From assembly GCA_012184525.1 (NCBI GenBank), contig WOFQ01000040.1, positions 1 through 64,000 on the forward strand: DNA of 64,000 bases, in the 5' to 3' direction. The notes beneath the pieces are model-generated. The model was not told the origin of the DNA, did not search any database, and saw only the letters and a list, made by a program, of their open reading frames with translations. The position numbers were made by a program, and so were the translations under genes. Positions within the stretch are counted from its first letter, which is position 1. Each line of letters starts with the position of its first letter. This document shows, one piece after another, positions 21,694-32,262 of this stretch. The DNA is from Xenoacremonium recifei. Taxonomy: Eukaryota > Ascomycota > Sordariomycetes > Hypocreales > Nectriaceae.

Positions 21694-22127
21694 GGCGGAA
21701 AGCGTTGGTTTTACCCCAGACTAGAGAGGCGTGCGACAGTATCAGAAGAGATTCTCGGTTCCCCGCAAAAGCGGTCGCGGTTGGCGGTTTCCCACGTGCG
21801 GGCTTTGTAAGGTGTCGTCAGTATAGAGTTGGTTGTCATAGGTGAGGTTTGGCGATGAGGAGCAGGGTTGCGAGATTTGGGGTTTGTCAGCGATCGCACT
21901 ACTCCGGAAGAGGCAGCCAAGCGACATCGATTCGCGTCCGCGCTAGACGTTAGAGGCAGCCAAGACGCAATTTTTTACTCTTCCTGGAGTCATCGGGGGC
22001 CGCGGGCCAATTCCTATTGTAGATAAAAATGACTTGAGATGGATTCTGTCCCACGAACATAAGGGTCCCATGGCTGGTAGAATCAAGCAAAGACATTGCT
22101 GCGGGAGGTTTCACAGATACCGAGACA
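21694..22127. promoter_or_regulatory. Bidirectional promoter with a 13-bp direct repeat
   Basis: The 434 bp shared by the regulator and the transporter contain AGAGGCAGCCAAG twice, at 21909-21921 and 21952-21964, 43 bp apart (about four helical turns). The first copy is directly preceded by TCCGGA, a CCG/CGG palindrome of the kind Zn2Cys6 dimers recognise. A role as operator for the divergent regulator is inferred. Confidence 0.55.
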
Positions 22128-23731
22128 ATGGCTCCTCCGGACCCGGAACGGGCTGTCGAGCCTAGCGCTGGAATCCAAGGCATAGACCTCGAAATACTAG
22201 GCCGGCAAAGACCACCAGCATTTGCGTCACGATGGTCCGAGCTGGTCTTTTGTTTCTCTATGCTAGGGTCCATGCTGATGGCTGTAAGTGATCTAGGCCC
22301 TATAGACCAAGTCAATGGGCTCTAACAACTCAGGAATACTTCGTAAGCGGCTTTAATATTATCCTACCTCTCATCGCTACGGAGCTCAACATTCCCCAAG
22401 CGTCTCAAACATGGCCGTCAAGTGTCTTCTCTCTTGTCACAGGAGCCTTCCTGCTTCCGTTCGGGAGACTTGGCGACATGTACGGGGGTTACATCCTATT
22501 CAATTCCGGAATGACATGGTTCTTCATCTGGTCTCTCGTGGCTGGCTTCAGTCAAAACTCCATGATGTTGATCTTTTGCCGGGCCTTGCAAGGTCTAGGA
22601 ACAGCGGCCTATCTTCCTGGTGCGGTAATGCTCATGGGGAAGATATACCGGCCCGGTCCGCGCAAGAACCTCGTCTTTGGACTCTACGGAGCGACTGCCC
22701 CGCTGGGTTTTCTCATTGGCATCCTTCTAGGCGGTATCACAGGCCAATCACTCACTTGGCGCTGGTACTTCTACATTGGGTCCATCCTCTTGGTCATGAT
22801 TGCAATGGCCTCGTTCCTGACGATTCCGTTCGACTTACATGAGAAGAGGCCAGCTGACATGCAGATGGACTGGTGGGGTGTCTCGACCATCGTTCCGGGT
22901 TTACTGCTTGTTGTCTATGCCATCACAGACAGTTCACATGCTCCCAATGGCTGGGCTACGCCATACATAATAGCGACACTCGTCATTGGGGTTGGCTTCC
23001 TCGCCGCTGCTGTGTATGTGGAGTGCAGAGTTGCTGTCAATCCGTTAGTACCGGGCGACCTGTTTGCACCCAAGTACATGAAGCGGTTCATGGCCGCTCT
23101 CTTCGTGTCATACGGCATTTTCGGTCTCTTTCTGTTCTACTCGAGCTTCTACATGGAGCTAGTGCTCAACATGTCGCCGTTGTCGAGTGCCGTGTGGTAC
23201 GTGCCCATGGCCGTTGGCGGACTCATGATTGGAACAGTGGGCGGCTTTACACTGCATCTCCTCTCTGGACGGGTTCTGCTGCTCATCTCGGGAACGGCAA
23301 ATCTTATGTGCGTGCTTCTGTTTGCCATCATGCCAGAAAACCCGAGCTATTGGGCGTACGCCTTCCCGTCCATGATCTGTGCAACCCTTGGCATAGACAT
23401 TACCTGGACAGTTAGCAACGTGTTCATTACCACGAGCTTGCCCAGTTACCGACAAGGACTGGCTGGGGCTCTAATCAATGATCTTCTATTCCTCGGCATC
23501 AGCTTCTTCTTAGGTATGGGCGATGTCGCAGTCGCCCACACCAGTCACCTGGGACTTCGCAAGAGCTACCAGACGGCTTTTTGGCTTGCCGTCGGGATCG
23601 GAGCATTGCCAATAGTGCTGTATTTGTTCCTCAACATCGGCTCGGCTAAGAGCGATCTGACTGTGGAAGAGCGGCAGCAGCTAGAGGCGGAAGCGGAAGC
23701 GGTCGCGGAGGCCGCTCATGAGAGAGATTGA
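22128..23731 (+). CDS. MFS drug:proton antiporter (DHA2, 14-TM type)
   Basis: Two exons, 22128-22283 and 22334-23731, are joined over a 50-bp intron (GTAAGT...CTCAG), giving 517 residues. The protein is strongly hydrophobic, with about 14 membrane segments. Motif A appears as GRLGDMYGG, and a motif-C-like helix as YGATAPLGFLIGILLGGITG, marking export-type antiporters. The N-terminal 40 residues and the C-terminal ELTVEERQQLEAEAEA-type tail are cytosolic. The family includes aminotriazole and azole resistance pumps and mycotoxin exporters. The substrate cannot be told. Placement opposite a Zn2Cys6 regulator fits an inducible efflux unit at the plasma membrane. Confidence 0.92.
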
Positions 23732-26468
23732 TGTGGTGGTCAAAGAATCCACCGAGTTAATATACATGCGACATAGGTCGGTTCCTTCCGCGAGTTTCAA
23801 AACCGGAAGACATGCATTATACGGAGTTCGGAGTACGAGGGGCAGGGATATGAAAATTCTGATAGAACAGAAATAGAATGTTTTGAACACATACAGAGTA
23901 GAAAGGAGACAAGGCCAAGTGCCGATGCCAGCTGTCACAATCCACAACGACGGGTTCCCGGCAGTCAGGGGCAGGAGGACCCCAAGAAACTGCCACGGTC
24001 CTTCCATTTTATTTGAGTTACATAATCATCGCACTTTTTGGTGGATGAAGGGAGTTTCCACGTTCCCAATGCCAGAGATGCTGAAACGTCGTGGCGGCAC
24101 GCGATCTCCTACCAATCCCGCTGAACGAATCAGCGCCCCAGCGTCGCCCTGGTTCCTGGCTGATCCGCCACTCCCGGCCTGGGGCGAAATGCAGGTCATC
24201 TATTTGGAGAATCAGGGGAAGTTGGCCTTGTGCAACTGTGGCTTGCTCTGGGCTGAGATGACATGGCGATCCTCACCATGTAACTGGTCTCAGGTTGCCC
24301 GCGGGAAGGATGCGATGCAGGTGGCGGCCCGGGATCTTGACCAGTGGAATGGCGGCTTGTGAAGAGCAACGTTCTTCCGAGGCCCAGCCAGGTGCCCGGT
24401 CGCGCCGCATGGAGTTGATGGGCTCTTGAGCAACTGGAACCGAGGTGGGAGAGTGGAAGTGCCGGACGCGTCGTCATCCCTCCCATGATACTTCTACAAG
24501 TAGGCAAAGCTGACGATCATCTCCCAGGGCATCAGTCGAGCCTCATTCGCGTCGGCATCGAAGACGTCCTCTCCAATCCCACGCTGCCATTCGGCAATCG
24601 CCTCCCAGGTTCATTCAATGGCTGCGAGGCGGATCCGGCTAGTGGGAGACAGCCAGCCTGTGAGCTAGCCCCAAGCCAACAGACAGGGGCCAAACCTTGG
24701 AAACGGGACAGGGCTTGCTCGAAGAAGCGGCGTGTCTCGGAGGCCTAGTGGGCGCCACACGAGTGGGTTTCGCGGCGCTGGGCTTGATACCGGTTCCGGG
24801 GAAGATTCGACGACGGCTGCAAGGGACGCTATTGGAAGACGGGTCTAGGCTGCGCGTGGAATGGAGGCCAGTGTGAGAGCGTGGGCGATGCGTGATTGAC
24901 GGACGAGGTGAGCCAAGATCTGGGGGAGGCCAACTCGCGGGCCAGTGGGAGCAGTCGCCAAATTACCAGAGATAGCGACAGAGGGACAGATGCAAACGGA
25001 AGAGCATCGCACGAGACGTCGAGATTTTCCCAGACCCAGCGAATACGCGCAGTGGATCAGGACGGTGGTGGCCGCCCGAGAGGTTAGCGACTCGGGAGCT
25101 CCAGGGACTCGCCAGCGGTGCTCCAAAGCGTCGTAGGGCTCTGGGATAGAGGGAGAAAAGGGAAAGGATCTGACCCTGGCAGCGAATGCCATGCCATCAT
25201 CGGGGCGGCCAGCAGGGAAAAGAGCAGAGCAGAGCCTGGGCGAGGGCGATTGGTGGCGCCGCAGTGGTGCAGTCGCGGGTCCAGCCACAACCAGGCCAGT
25301 CATTACTCATGACGAGGCAGGACTGTATGGAGATGGATTCGTGGGTTCACGGATAAGGTCCAGTACGTACTGAATCTTAAGCTTTTTAGCTCACATAGGC
25401 TCTGGCCGTCCCCGGCATGCAATGGATGGAGAGCCCGTCGGTCTTTTTTTCCCCTGCATCCAGCCGGAAGCCAATCCCCATATCTCGTCTGTTGACATGC
25501 CCGGCGGCGCAAACTCTCTCTCGACAACATCCAACTTGCACTTTACTTGCAGGTCTCACCCGCCCGCGCCATCACACTCACTCACTCTGCACGCCGCATC
25601 CGTCCCGTCGTCACCCCCGGTCTCGGTCTCGGCTAGCCACATCTCTTTTCGCTCAAACTGACTGGCCCGGGCCCTTGCAGCCGCTGCAGTTCAACGTCGT
25701 GCGCTGTCTTGCGCCTGTCCCCCTGCGGTACCTGAGCTGCCAACAGAACAGAACCCGCGAAACGCCAGGGAACCTTGCGCAACAACCGGTCCCCTTTGGT
25801 GGCATCTGGCGACCTTGACTGTCCGACAGTCTGTGCTGGCATCACTTTGATTTTACTTGACGAGCCCCCGGTTGACAGCCATTCTTCTGCCGTGCTGCCA
25901 AAAAGGATTCCCTTCCCGCCCACTTCCCATTCTGTGCGCCGTTGCGACGTCGTCCATTATCTATCATCTACCTATCTGCATACCTGGACTATCTACGCGG
26001 CCCTGGTCTGTCTGATCGGTTGCAGCTGCAGATCTTCACGTCTATTTGTACGCCGCCTATCGCACTTCCAAGGCCTGCCGCGGGCGCTCCCCAAGATAAC
26101 GAGCCTTGGCGCGAGACATCACCGCCGTCACCACCACCACTACAAAGCCTGCGCCACTACGACACCTTCACCAACGCACACGCGACTCGACGCGGTATCG
26201 TGAGGTTGCGCTGACCCGAGCCCAGCTTCTCAGCTTATCACCCCCGCCACCCCTACCCGGCTGACCACGCATTTCTTCACCCATTTTCGAGCCCGCTCTA
26301 TGTCTCGGTCCTGGATAGTCTACCTGAACTATTGCGGCCTGCGTCGACGACATATCCACTGATCTGACCTGGCCCACCGTCGCCCCCCAGCTGGAGGAGG
26401 AGGAGGAAGAAGAAGTCAGGTCAGGACGACGAGAAAGCACCGCCAAATAAGAAAGGCGTCTTTCCGCC
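23732..26468. other. Long upstream region and leader of the 1391-residue gene
   Basis: No recognisable gene. The right part (about 25400-26468) is rich in CT and CA tracts like long fungal 5' leaders. Frames here overlap on both strands without domains. It may hide a leader intron, but no unique splice pair stands out. Confidence 0.4.
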
Positions 26469-29400
26469 ATGACTCTGCCCCCAGATGCTGCAGCTGCAGC
26501 GTTGGGCGACCGATACACCCAGGATGCCGACGACGAGGCCGCGAAGCAACATCTCGATGCTCTGTCCTCGCCAGCCTCGTCACCGCTCACGCCCAGCCCC
26601 GACTCGACGCCATTCCTCTCACTTGCAGAGCACAACTTCACTCCGCTGAGCATGTTCGACGACTCATACGACGTCCCCGAGAAAAGCGGTGGTGGTGCTC
26701 CTGCAGGCCAACCTTACAGCAATCCTGAAGAGGCTGGTGGCGGCCAATCTGTTGCGGCCATGCCCAACCAATCCGCGCCGGAGCGGGACCTAGACTCTTC
26801 ATCAGGCGCTGCTGCAGGCATCGTCGAGCGCCGTGTCAGTCCCCTACGAGCCTCGACTCCTCCCGTTGTCTCGCGGGCCCCGGACGCGCAGGCCACTGCT
26901 GATTCAGCGCCATGTGCGGTCGCCGACGATCAACAGCAAAACCACCAAGGCCGAAGTCACGAACGCGGGCGGTATCGCAGCCGATACGGGCAAGGCGACG
27001 GTGATGATGATGATGATGATGTCGCTGGGGACAAGGCCCTCCAACCAATCTCGGCCGGGAATAGTGCCAGCGACCGTGTCAGCGCCAGCGCACTCGCCAG
27101 GGGCCACAAACCTGAACACGAGGAGGACCCAGTGCCAGCCAGACCAGCCCCAGGCCCAACGGCTGGCCGCCCCAGCGCCACTCAAGCCAGCGCCAACACC
27201 GCCTCATCATCATCCCCTAAACTCGCCCTGCTGGACTTGCACGGCCACGGCTTCGGCTCGCACGCACACGACACTCTCACCACTTCTCCTTTATCCACGG
27301 AATTCCCTGCGCCCTTCCGCACAGCCAGCGTGCAGCCCGACATCCAGCTCGCACAGCCGCGGCCGAAGCCCATCGTCCGAACGACCTCGGATAGTGGCTC
27401 GCTCGACATTAAGCACCCGACTCCCGATCTCAACTTACGATCCGGGGCATACGTTGGCAACATCGCCCAGCTCGAAGCAACCGCCGAGCGGCTGTCTATG
27501 ACCAGTTCCATCGACGATGCAATTCGAGATCTGCACTGCGAACTGAAGCGAAGCGACAGCAGACGCTCCTCCATCCTCGCTGCCCGACGAGCCAACTCGG
27601 CCGACGACAACAACAGCGCCACCCCGGCATCCGCGGTTGGGCAGCTCAAGCGACATCTCTCGACGTCCTCGTCAATTGTGTCGACAAACATCGCAGCTCG
27701 GCACGGCGGTTACTCCCCGGCTGCGTATGTTATGTCCCCGAGCCATTCGCTGACTGGCCGTCTCCGATCTGGTTCCAAAAATTCCGCTGGCCGACCCGAG
27801 ATCGACCTCCCCCCAACTCTATCACGCCACGGCCCAGGCAAGGCGTCTGTGAGAAGCGTGAGATCCACCAAGCTATCTCTGCAGGAGATCTCCGAGATGG
27901 AGCCCATATCTTTGACTCAAGATGTCCTCGACAAGGCGGACACGCAAGACCCCGTTAAGCACGATGAGCACGACTCCTTCTTGCCCGCCGAGCTCAGGGA
28001 TGCCAACATGCCTGCCACCGACATGTTTCACCGGATGATGGGCGACCATGACTTCCTCGATCATACGGACCGGATCACGAGCCCTGAGGTTGACGATCAG
28101 AGCAGCCACCTCCTACCTCATGACGATGAAAAGCGACCTGGTAGTTCCGGCTCGGCCAACACATTCCAGCAGTGTCAGGAGGCCTTTGGCGACTTTGATG
28201 GCGTCCATTGGGTGCCCGAACATGACGACGATCCATATGCCCCTCCCGACGAGTCCGAAATGCCCCCTCCGCCTGTGCCCCGAATGCCACAGACTCAGGT
28301 GGCGCGGCCTCAGTCGTACATGGACCCTGAGACAGGTCAGCAAATGCTGTATTACCCGGCTCGGGTGCCAGCCATGCTGAACCTGCCCCCCAAGCTATCG
28401 ACCAAGCCCAAGTCTGCTGAACGGAATAATCGCCGGTCCCAGGTGCTCAGTGTCATGATGGAAACCAACAGGCAGTCCCGCTTCATAGAGAAGAAGCAAA
28501 GCGCGCCTGAGAATATCCGAGACTCATGGTTGCCTGACCCTCTCGCGGGTCATCGTAATTCATTCGCGGCACTTTCGTCGGAGCAACTGAATCAACCCTC
28601 CCTGCACCAGTCCTCTGAGACACGATCAGTGCACACCGACGAGCAGCCGCAGCCGCAGCAGCAGCAGCCTGTGGCTGAGCCCGAAATTAGACTTGTACCA
28701 GAGTCAGATGCTGAGCCACTCCGTCGCCCACGGAGATTGTCTCGGATGGACCCCGAGAAACGCAAATCCAGGATGTCCCGTCTGGACTTACCACCTCAGC
28801 TCAGAGCCAGCGCGTACTTCGACATACCCACCACCACAGCTCCAGAGATCGAAGTCAAGGACGGCTCCGCCATGGCAACCCTCGAGAGCATCCTCGATGC
28901 ATCCGCCCATGCCCCCGTCAATGCGTTTACCGACCACAACTATGCCGGTCGGCTGGGCCCCGAAGTCTACGGCAAGGAGAAGAAGCGGGTCTCTATGGCT
29001 CCGTCAGCGGTGCTTCAAACATCTCCAGAGAAGACACACAAGAGGAAATCGTCCTTCATGTGGATGGGTAAACGACACAGTCATGAGCCCGAAAGCGACG
29101 AGGAAGAACATCGAGGATTTGATGAAGAGCAAGACGCACGTGCTTCTATCCATACAAGCAACCATCTTCGAGAGACCGGGTCCTTGCACGAAAGTGATAA
29201 TGAATCGCACTCGCACGTCATCCGAGTTGGGATTGATCCCTCGGATGACGAATATGAGGAGGTCGCCGAAGACGTCGAGGACGTCGAACAAGGAGAGGAT
29301 GAGTTCCATGGACCGCCGACAACCCTTCTTGCCGAACTGCAGCTACGAAAGCAGCGCCAGAAGCAGCGAACACAGAACCATTTCCCCAACGGAATGCATG

Positions 29401-30644
29401 CTACGCTGCTCGAGATGGATGCCGTTGCGGAAACCGAGCGCAAGAATAGGAAAGGCAAAAAGGTCAACCTGGCCTGGGAGGACGTCGATCCAGCCTTAGG
29501 CGAGGAAGAGTCCGATGATGAGGACGTTCCACTGGCTATTCTGGCAGCACGGAACCAGGGCGCCAAGAACATCATGGATCTCAACCGTCCTCTTGGCTTG
29601 ATGGAGCGTCGCGAGCTTGAGGATAACGAGCCCCTCAGCGCTCGTCGAGCCCGTCTGACTGGTCAGGATCCACGGGCACTCATGGTAAACCATCGCCCCA
29701 GCATGATGAACCTCTCTGCGCACTCCAGCGGTGGTCAACCTATGCCCTCTCCTGGTGAAGCACCCCAGGATAACGAAGAAGATTCCGACGTTGAAGAGGA
29801 GACTCTCGCTGATAGAAAGCGACGCCTTGCTGGTGAAGATAATCCTCTGCCTAAGGCTCGACCTGTCAGCAGCGTGTTCACTGCCGAGCTCCTCAGCCAG
29901 TTTGGAGACCACGAGGAGAAGAAGAAACAGGAAGAGGAGAAGGAGAACAAGGCTCCGGCCCACGGCGAAGAGGAGACGCTCGGGCAACGACGCCGTCGCT
30001 TACAGGCCGAGCGCGAGGCCCGTGAGCGTGAGATGAGCTTCAATGCCCTGAACGCCGAGGCAGCGCCTCCTCCTCCTAGCATTAACCGACGTATGAACAT
30101 GGCCGACGTCCTGGCTGCCCATCCCAAGAGGGAGGCTGATATTCGCGCACAAGAGGATCTACGGAGAATGGAGCGTGAGAACATGATAGCAAGAGAGAGG
30201 GATGCGAAGATGGCCGCAATGAGGAGCCAGATGCCGACCAGCCTTGTAGGCCCCAGCGTCACCCGGTCCGGCGGCTACCACAGCGGCGCCTTCAACGACG
30301 GAACTGGCGGCCAAGGAGCAGACGGTGCCCGGGCAATCGCCATGCGTAATGCCCAGCCACCATTGGGACCTCCCCCGCCGTACCAGGCTCGCCAGAGCAC
30401 CGTCTTCAGCACGTACGGCGCCCCCATGCAACAGCCCTACGGCTCCATGGTGAATCTCAACACCATGAACAACATGGGCTACGGCAACGCATACGGCGGC
30501 ATGAACCCCATGGGCATGAACGCCTACAGCAACGCAGGTCTGGGCGTCTACGGCGGCGGCATGATGCAGCCTGGCATGCAGATGCCCATGCACGGCGGCT
30601 CAATGGACCGCGTCGAACAATGGCGCCAGGGCGTCCTCCCATAA
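26469..30644 (+). CDS. Large intrinsically disordered protein with Arg-rich repeats
   Basis: A single-exon 1391-residue protein. Almost all of it is low-complexity, Ser/Pro/Asp/Gln-rich sequence, including an Asp run encoded by a GAT microsatellite near 27002. A stretch near residues 990-1040 (VNLAWEDVDPALGEEESDDEDVPLAIL in part) precedes three spaced Arg-rich helices: LSARRARLTGQDP about 1056, LADRKRRLAGEDN about 1111 and LGQRRRRLQAERE about 1168. Each is preceded by an acidic run, and the third continues into a coiled coil. The last 70 residues are Gly/Met/Asn/Tyr-rich and prion-like, ending RVEQWRQGVLP. I recognise no enzyme domain; it resembles conserved but unstudied filamentous-fungal proteins. 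A scaffold or cortex role would be guesswork. Confidence 0.75.
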   Translation: MTLPPDAAAAALGDRYTQDADDEAAKQHLDALSSPASSPLTPSPDSTPFLSLAEHNFTPLSMFDDSYDVPEKSGGGAPAGQPYSNPEEAGGGQSVAAMPNQSAPERDLDSSSGAAAGIVERRVSPLRASTPPVVSRAPDAQATADSAPCAVADDQQQNHQGRSHERGRYRSRYGQGDGDDDDDDVAGDKALQPISAGNSASDRVSASALARGHKPEHEEDPVPARPAPGPTAGRPSATQASANTASSSSPKLALLDLHGHGFGSHAHDTLTTSPLSTEFPAPFRTASVQPDIQLAQPRPKPIVRTTSDSGSLDIKHPTPDLNLRSGAYVGNIAQLEATAERLSMTSSIDDAIRDLHCELKRSDSRRSSILAARRANSADDNNSATPASAVGQLKRHLSTSSSIVSTNIAARHGGYSPAAYVMSPSHSLTGRLRSGSKNSAGRPEIDLPPTLSRHGPGKASVRSVRSTKLSLQEISEMEPISLTQDVLDKADTQDPVKHDEHDSFLPAELRDANMPATDMFHRMMGDHDFLDHTDRITSPEVDDQSSHLLPHDDEKRPGSSGSANTFQQCQEAFGDFDGVHWVPEHDDDPYAPPDESEMPPPPVPRMPQTQVARPQSYMDPETGQQMLYYPARVPAMLNLPPKLSTKPKSAERNNRRSQVLSVMMETNRQSRFIEKKQSAPENIRDSWLPDPLAGHRNSFAALSSEQLNQPSLHQSSETRSVHTDEQPQPQQQQPVAEPEIRLVPESDAEPLRRPRRLSRMDPEKRKSRMSRLDLPPQLRASAYFDIPTTTAPEIEVKDGSAMATLESILDASAHAPVNAFTDHNYAGRLGPEVYGKEKKRVSMAPSAVLQTSPEKTHKRKSSFMWMGKRHSHEPESDEEEHRGFDEEQDARASIHTSNHLRETGSLHESDNESHSHVIRVGIDPSDDEYEEVAEDVEDVEQGEDEFHGPPTTLLAELQLRKQRQKQRTQNHFPNGMHATLLEMDAVAETERKNRKGKKVNLAWEDVDPALGEEESDDEDVPLAILAARNQGAKNIMDLNRPLGLMERRELEDNEPLSARRARLTGQDPRALMVNHRPSMMNLSAHSSGGQPMPSPGEAPQDNEEDSDVEEETLADRKRRLAGEDNPLPKARPVSSVFTAELLSQFGDHEEKKKQEEEKENKAPAHGEEETLGQRRRRLQAEREAREREMSFNALNAEAAPPPPSINRRMNMADVLAAHPKREADIRAQEDLRRMERENMIARERDAKMAAMRSQMPTSLVGPSVTRSGGYHSGAFNDGTGGQGADGARAIAMRNAQPPLGPPPPYQARQSTVFSTYGAPMQQPYGSMVNLNTMNNMGYGNAYGGMNPMGMNAYSNAGLGVYGGGMMQPGMQMPMHGGSMDRVEQWRQGVLP

Positions 30645-31083
30645 ACGAGTATCCTCACGGCATGTGATAGACTGGCGTTGGAAACACGGAAAGGAAGCAT
30701 CTGGATGTCCGCGCTGCTTTGTTGTACTATTCTACCACGAAAGCGACGGTGTTTTGATAAAGATTGGTTGGTTGATTTGGCTTACGAGACGATTCATGGC
30801 CTTGCATGGCGTGGCGCTGGCTGTTGATATTGGTCAAGGGACATTCATACAATTTTGTAATCGGGTGCAGGCGTAGACGCTTTGTTCGTGTATATACACA
30901 TTCCATGGAAATAGGAAAACATCATTACACTTTAGATCTCTTGAGCCTGCATCATGCATGTGAAGTCGTGGGTAAGACGGGATATCAGGTGGGAGGTATC
31001 GACATCATTATATTGCACAGTCCCGTCTACATACAAAACCCAACGCCTAAGCCAGAACCTTTATCCGACCTTCTTTCTTTTCT
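30645..31083. other. Convergent 3' intergenic region
   Basis: Shared 3' flank of the disordered-protein gene (+) and the Utp12-domain gene (-). No gene or repeat is seen. Confidence 0.4.
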
Positions 31084-32262
31084 TCATTTCCTTTTGCTAA
31101 ACGACGAGCCGCCCGTCTTCTGCACCTTGGCCGGCGGCGCAGCCTCAGCGTCGCTGTCGTCCTCCTCGCCCATGCTCTCGTCCACATCATCGTGGTCGAC
31201 CTCATCTTCATCCAGCGACTCCTCCGCCGCCTCGCTATCCTCCTCCTCGCCCGCTGAGCTTGCATCCTCATCAGACGAAGAGCCGACAAAGCCGTTGGTC
31301 GTGGGCATGTCGTCCTCCAGGGACGCCGCGCCGGGGTCCTGCGTGACAAGGTCCTCGCCCTCGACCCAGATGACGTCCTCGTCGTCCTCATCGTCGGAGT
31401 CGTGCTTCGCAGCCGCCCCGCGCTGCATCTTGCGCCGCAGGTCCATCTGACCCTCGAGCATGTCCAGCTTGCCCTTGAGAGCGAGCAGGCTGTTGAGCCC
31501 TCGCGCGCGCTCGGCCAGCACGCGCTGCAGGCTGGCGAGGCTCTGGATGACCTTGGGCTGGGCAGCGATGGCGCCGCCGTGCGCCACCAGCGTCCACTGC
31601 ACCCACGTCATGAGGTTCCCCGCGCGGCCGGGACGGCGGTGCAGCCGCGCTGCCAGCTTGGCGAGCAGGATGCCGGCGAGCGTGCTGTCGAGGCGTTCGA
31701 TGGTGTTGCGGATGGTGGTCAGGTCGGTGGAGTGCAGGCAGGACTCCAGAAGGTCGATGTCGTCGGTCCGGAGCGCCTGGGAGAGGACGGTGGTGAGGGA
31801 CTGGTGGGAGGGAGGCGCGAGGGTGCGGCGGGAGGGCTGGGTGAGGGTGGCGGTGGCAGAGTCGAGGAGGGCGGGCACGTCGATAGCTTCAGTCTCGGCA
31901 CGGAGAAGCTCGCCAAACGACGGTGATGTTGCTTCCGCATCTGAGTCCTCGGCCTCGTTAGGAGCCAGCTTTGAGGGTGAGGCCAAGCGGCCATTCGGCT
32001 TGTTCGCCTTTATCCGTGCGTCCTTGTCGCCATTTGTGGTTATCACCTTAGACTCCTCTTCCTCGATATCTGAAATGTCCTCCTCACTGTCGTCGTCCGA
32101 AGAGATCTCGATCGTGTCAACCTGCGACGATTGTACGGCTTCGGGACCGGCCACCGAGGCGCGGGACTCGTCAATGGCTGCTTTGTTTGAGATCCGAGCA
32201 CTCGACTTGACGACCGGGGCCGCCAGCTTGGCCGGCGCTTTTCGCTTCGCTGAGAGTGTCAT
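31084..32262 (-). CDS. Utp12-domain small-subunit processome protein (Utp5/Utp9-like)
   Basis: A 392-residue intronless protein. The N-terminal 150 residues are Lys/Ser/acid-rich with an IEISSDDDSEED stretch. The core, about residues 154-277, is a Utp12 domain: SLTTVLSQALRTDDIDLLESCL, TIRNTIERLDSTLAGILLAKLAARL, then LMTWVQWTLVAHG and LQRVLAERARGLNSLLALKGKLDMLEGQ. The C-terminus is strongly acidic, ending in a basic FSKRK. Utp12 domains join t-UTP/UTP-A or UTP-B subunits of the nucleolar complex that processes 18S pre-rRNA. Yeast Utp5 has WD40 repeats before this domain; none are present here. The start at 32262 (MTLSAKRKAP) was preferred to the upstream ATG at 32316. Whether it is Utp5 or Utp9 cannot be decided from this sequence. 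Confidence 0.8.
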   Translation of the reverse strand: MTLSAKRKAPAKLAAPVVKSSARISNKAAIDESRASVAGPEAVQSSQVDTIEISSDDDSEEDISDIEEEESKVITTNGDKDARIKANKPNGRLASPSKLAPNEAEDSDAEATSPSFGELLRAETEAIDVPALLDSATATLTQPSRRTLAPPSHQSLTTVLSQALRTDDIDLLESCLHSTDLTTIRNTIERLDSTLAGILLAKLAARLHRRPGRAGNLMTWVQWTLVAHGGAIAAQPKVIQSLASLQRVLAERARGLNSLLALKGKLDMLEGQMDLRRKMQRGAAAKHDSDDEDDEDVIWVEGEDLVTQDPGAASLEDDMPTTNGFVGSSSDEDASSAGEEEDSEAAEESLDEDEVDHDDVDESMGEEDDSDAEAAPPAKVQKTGGSSFSKRK

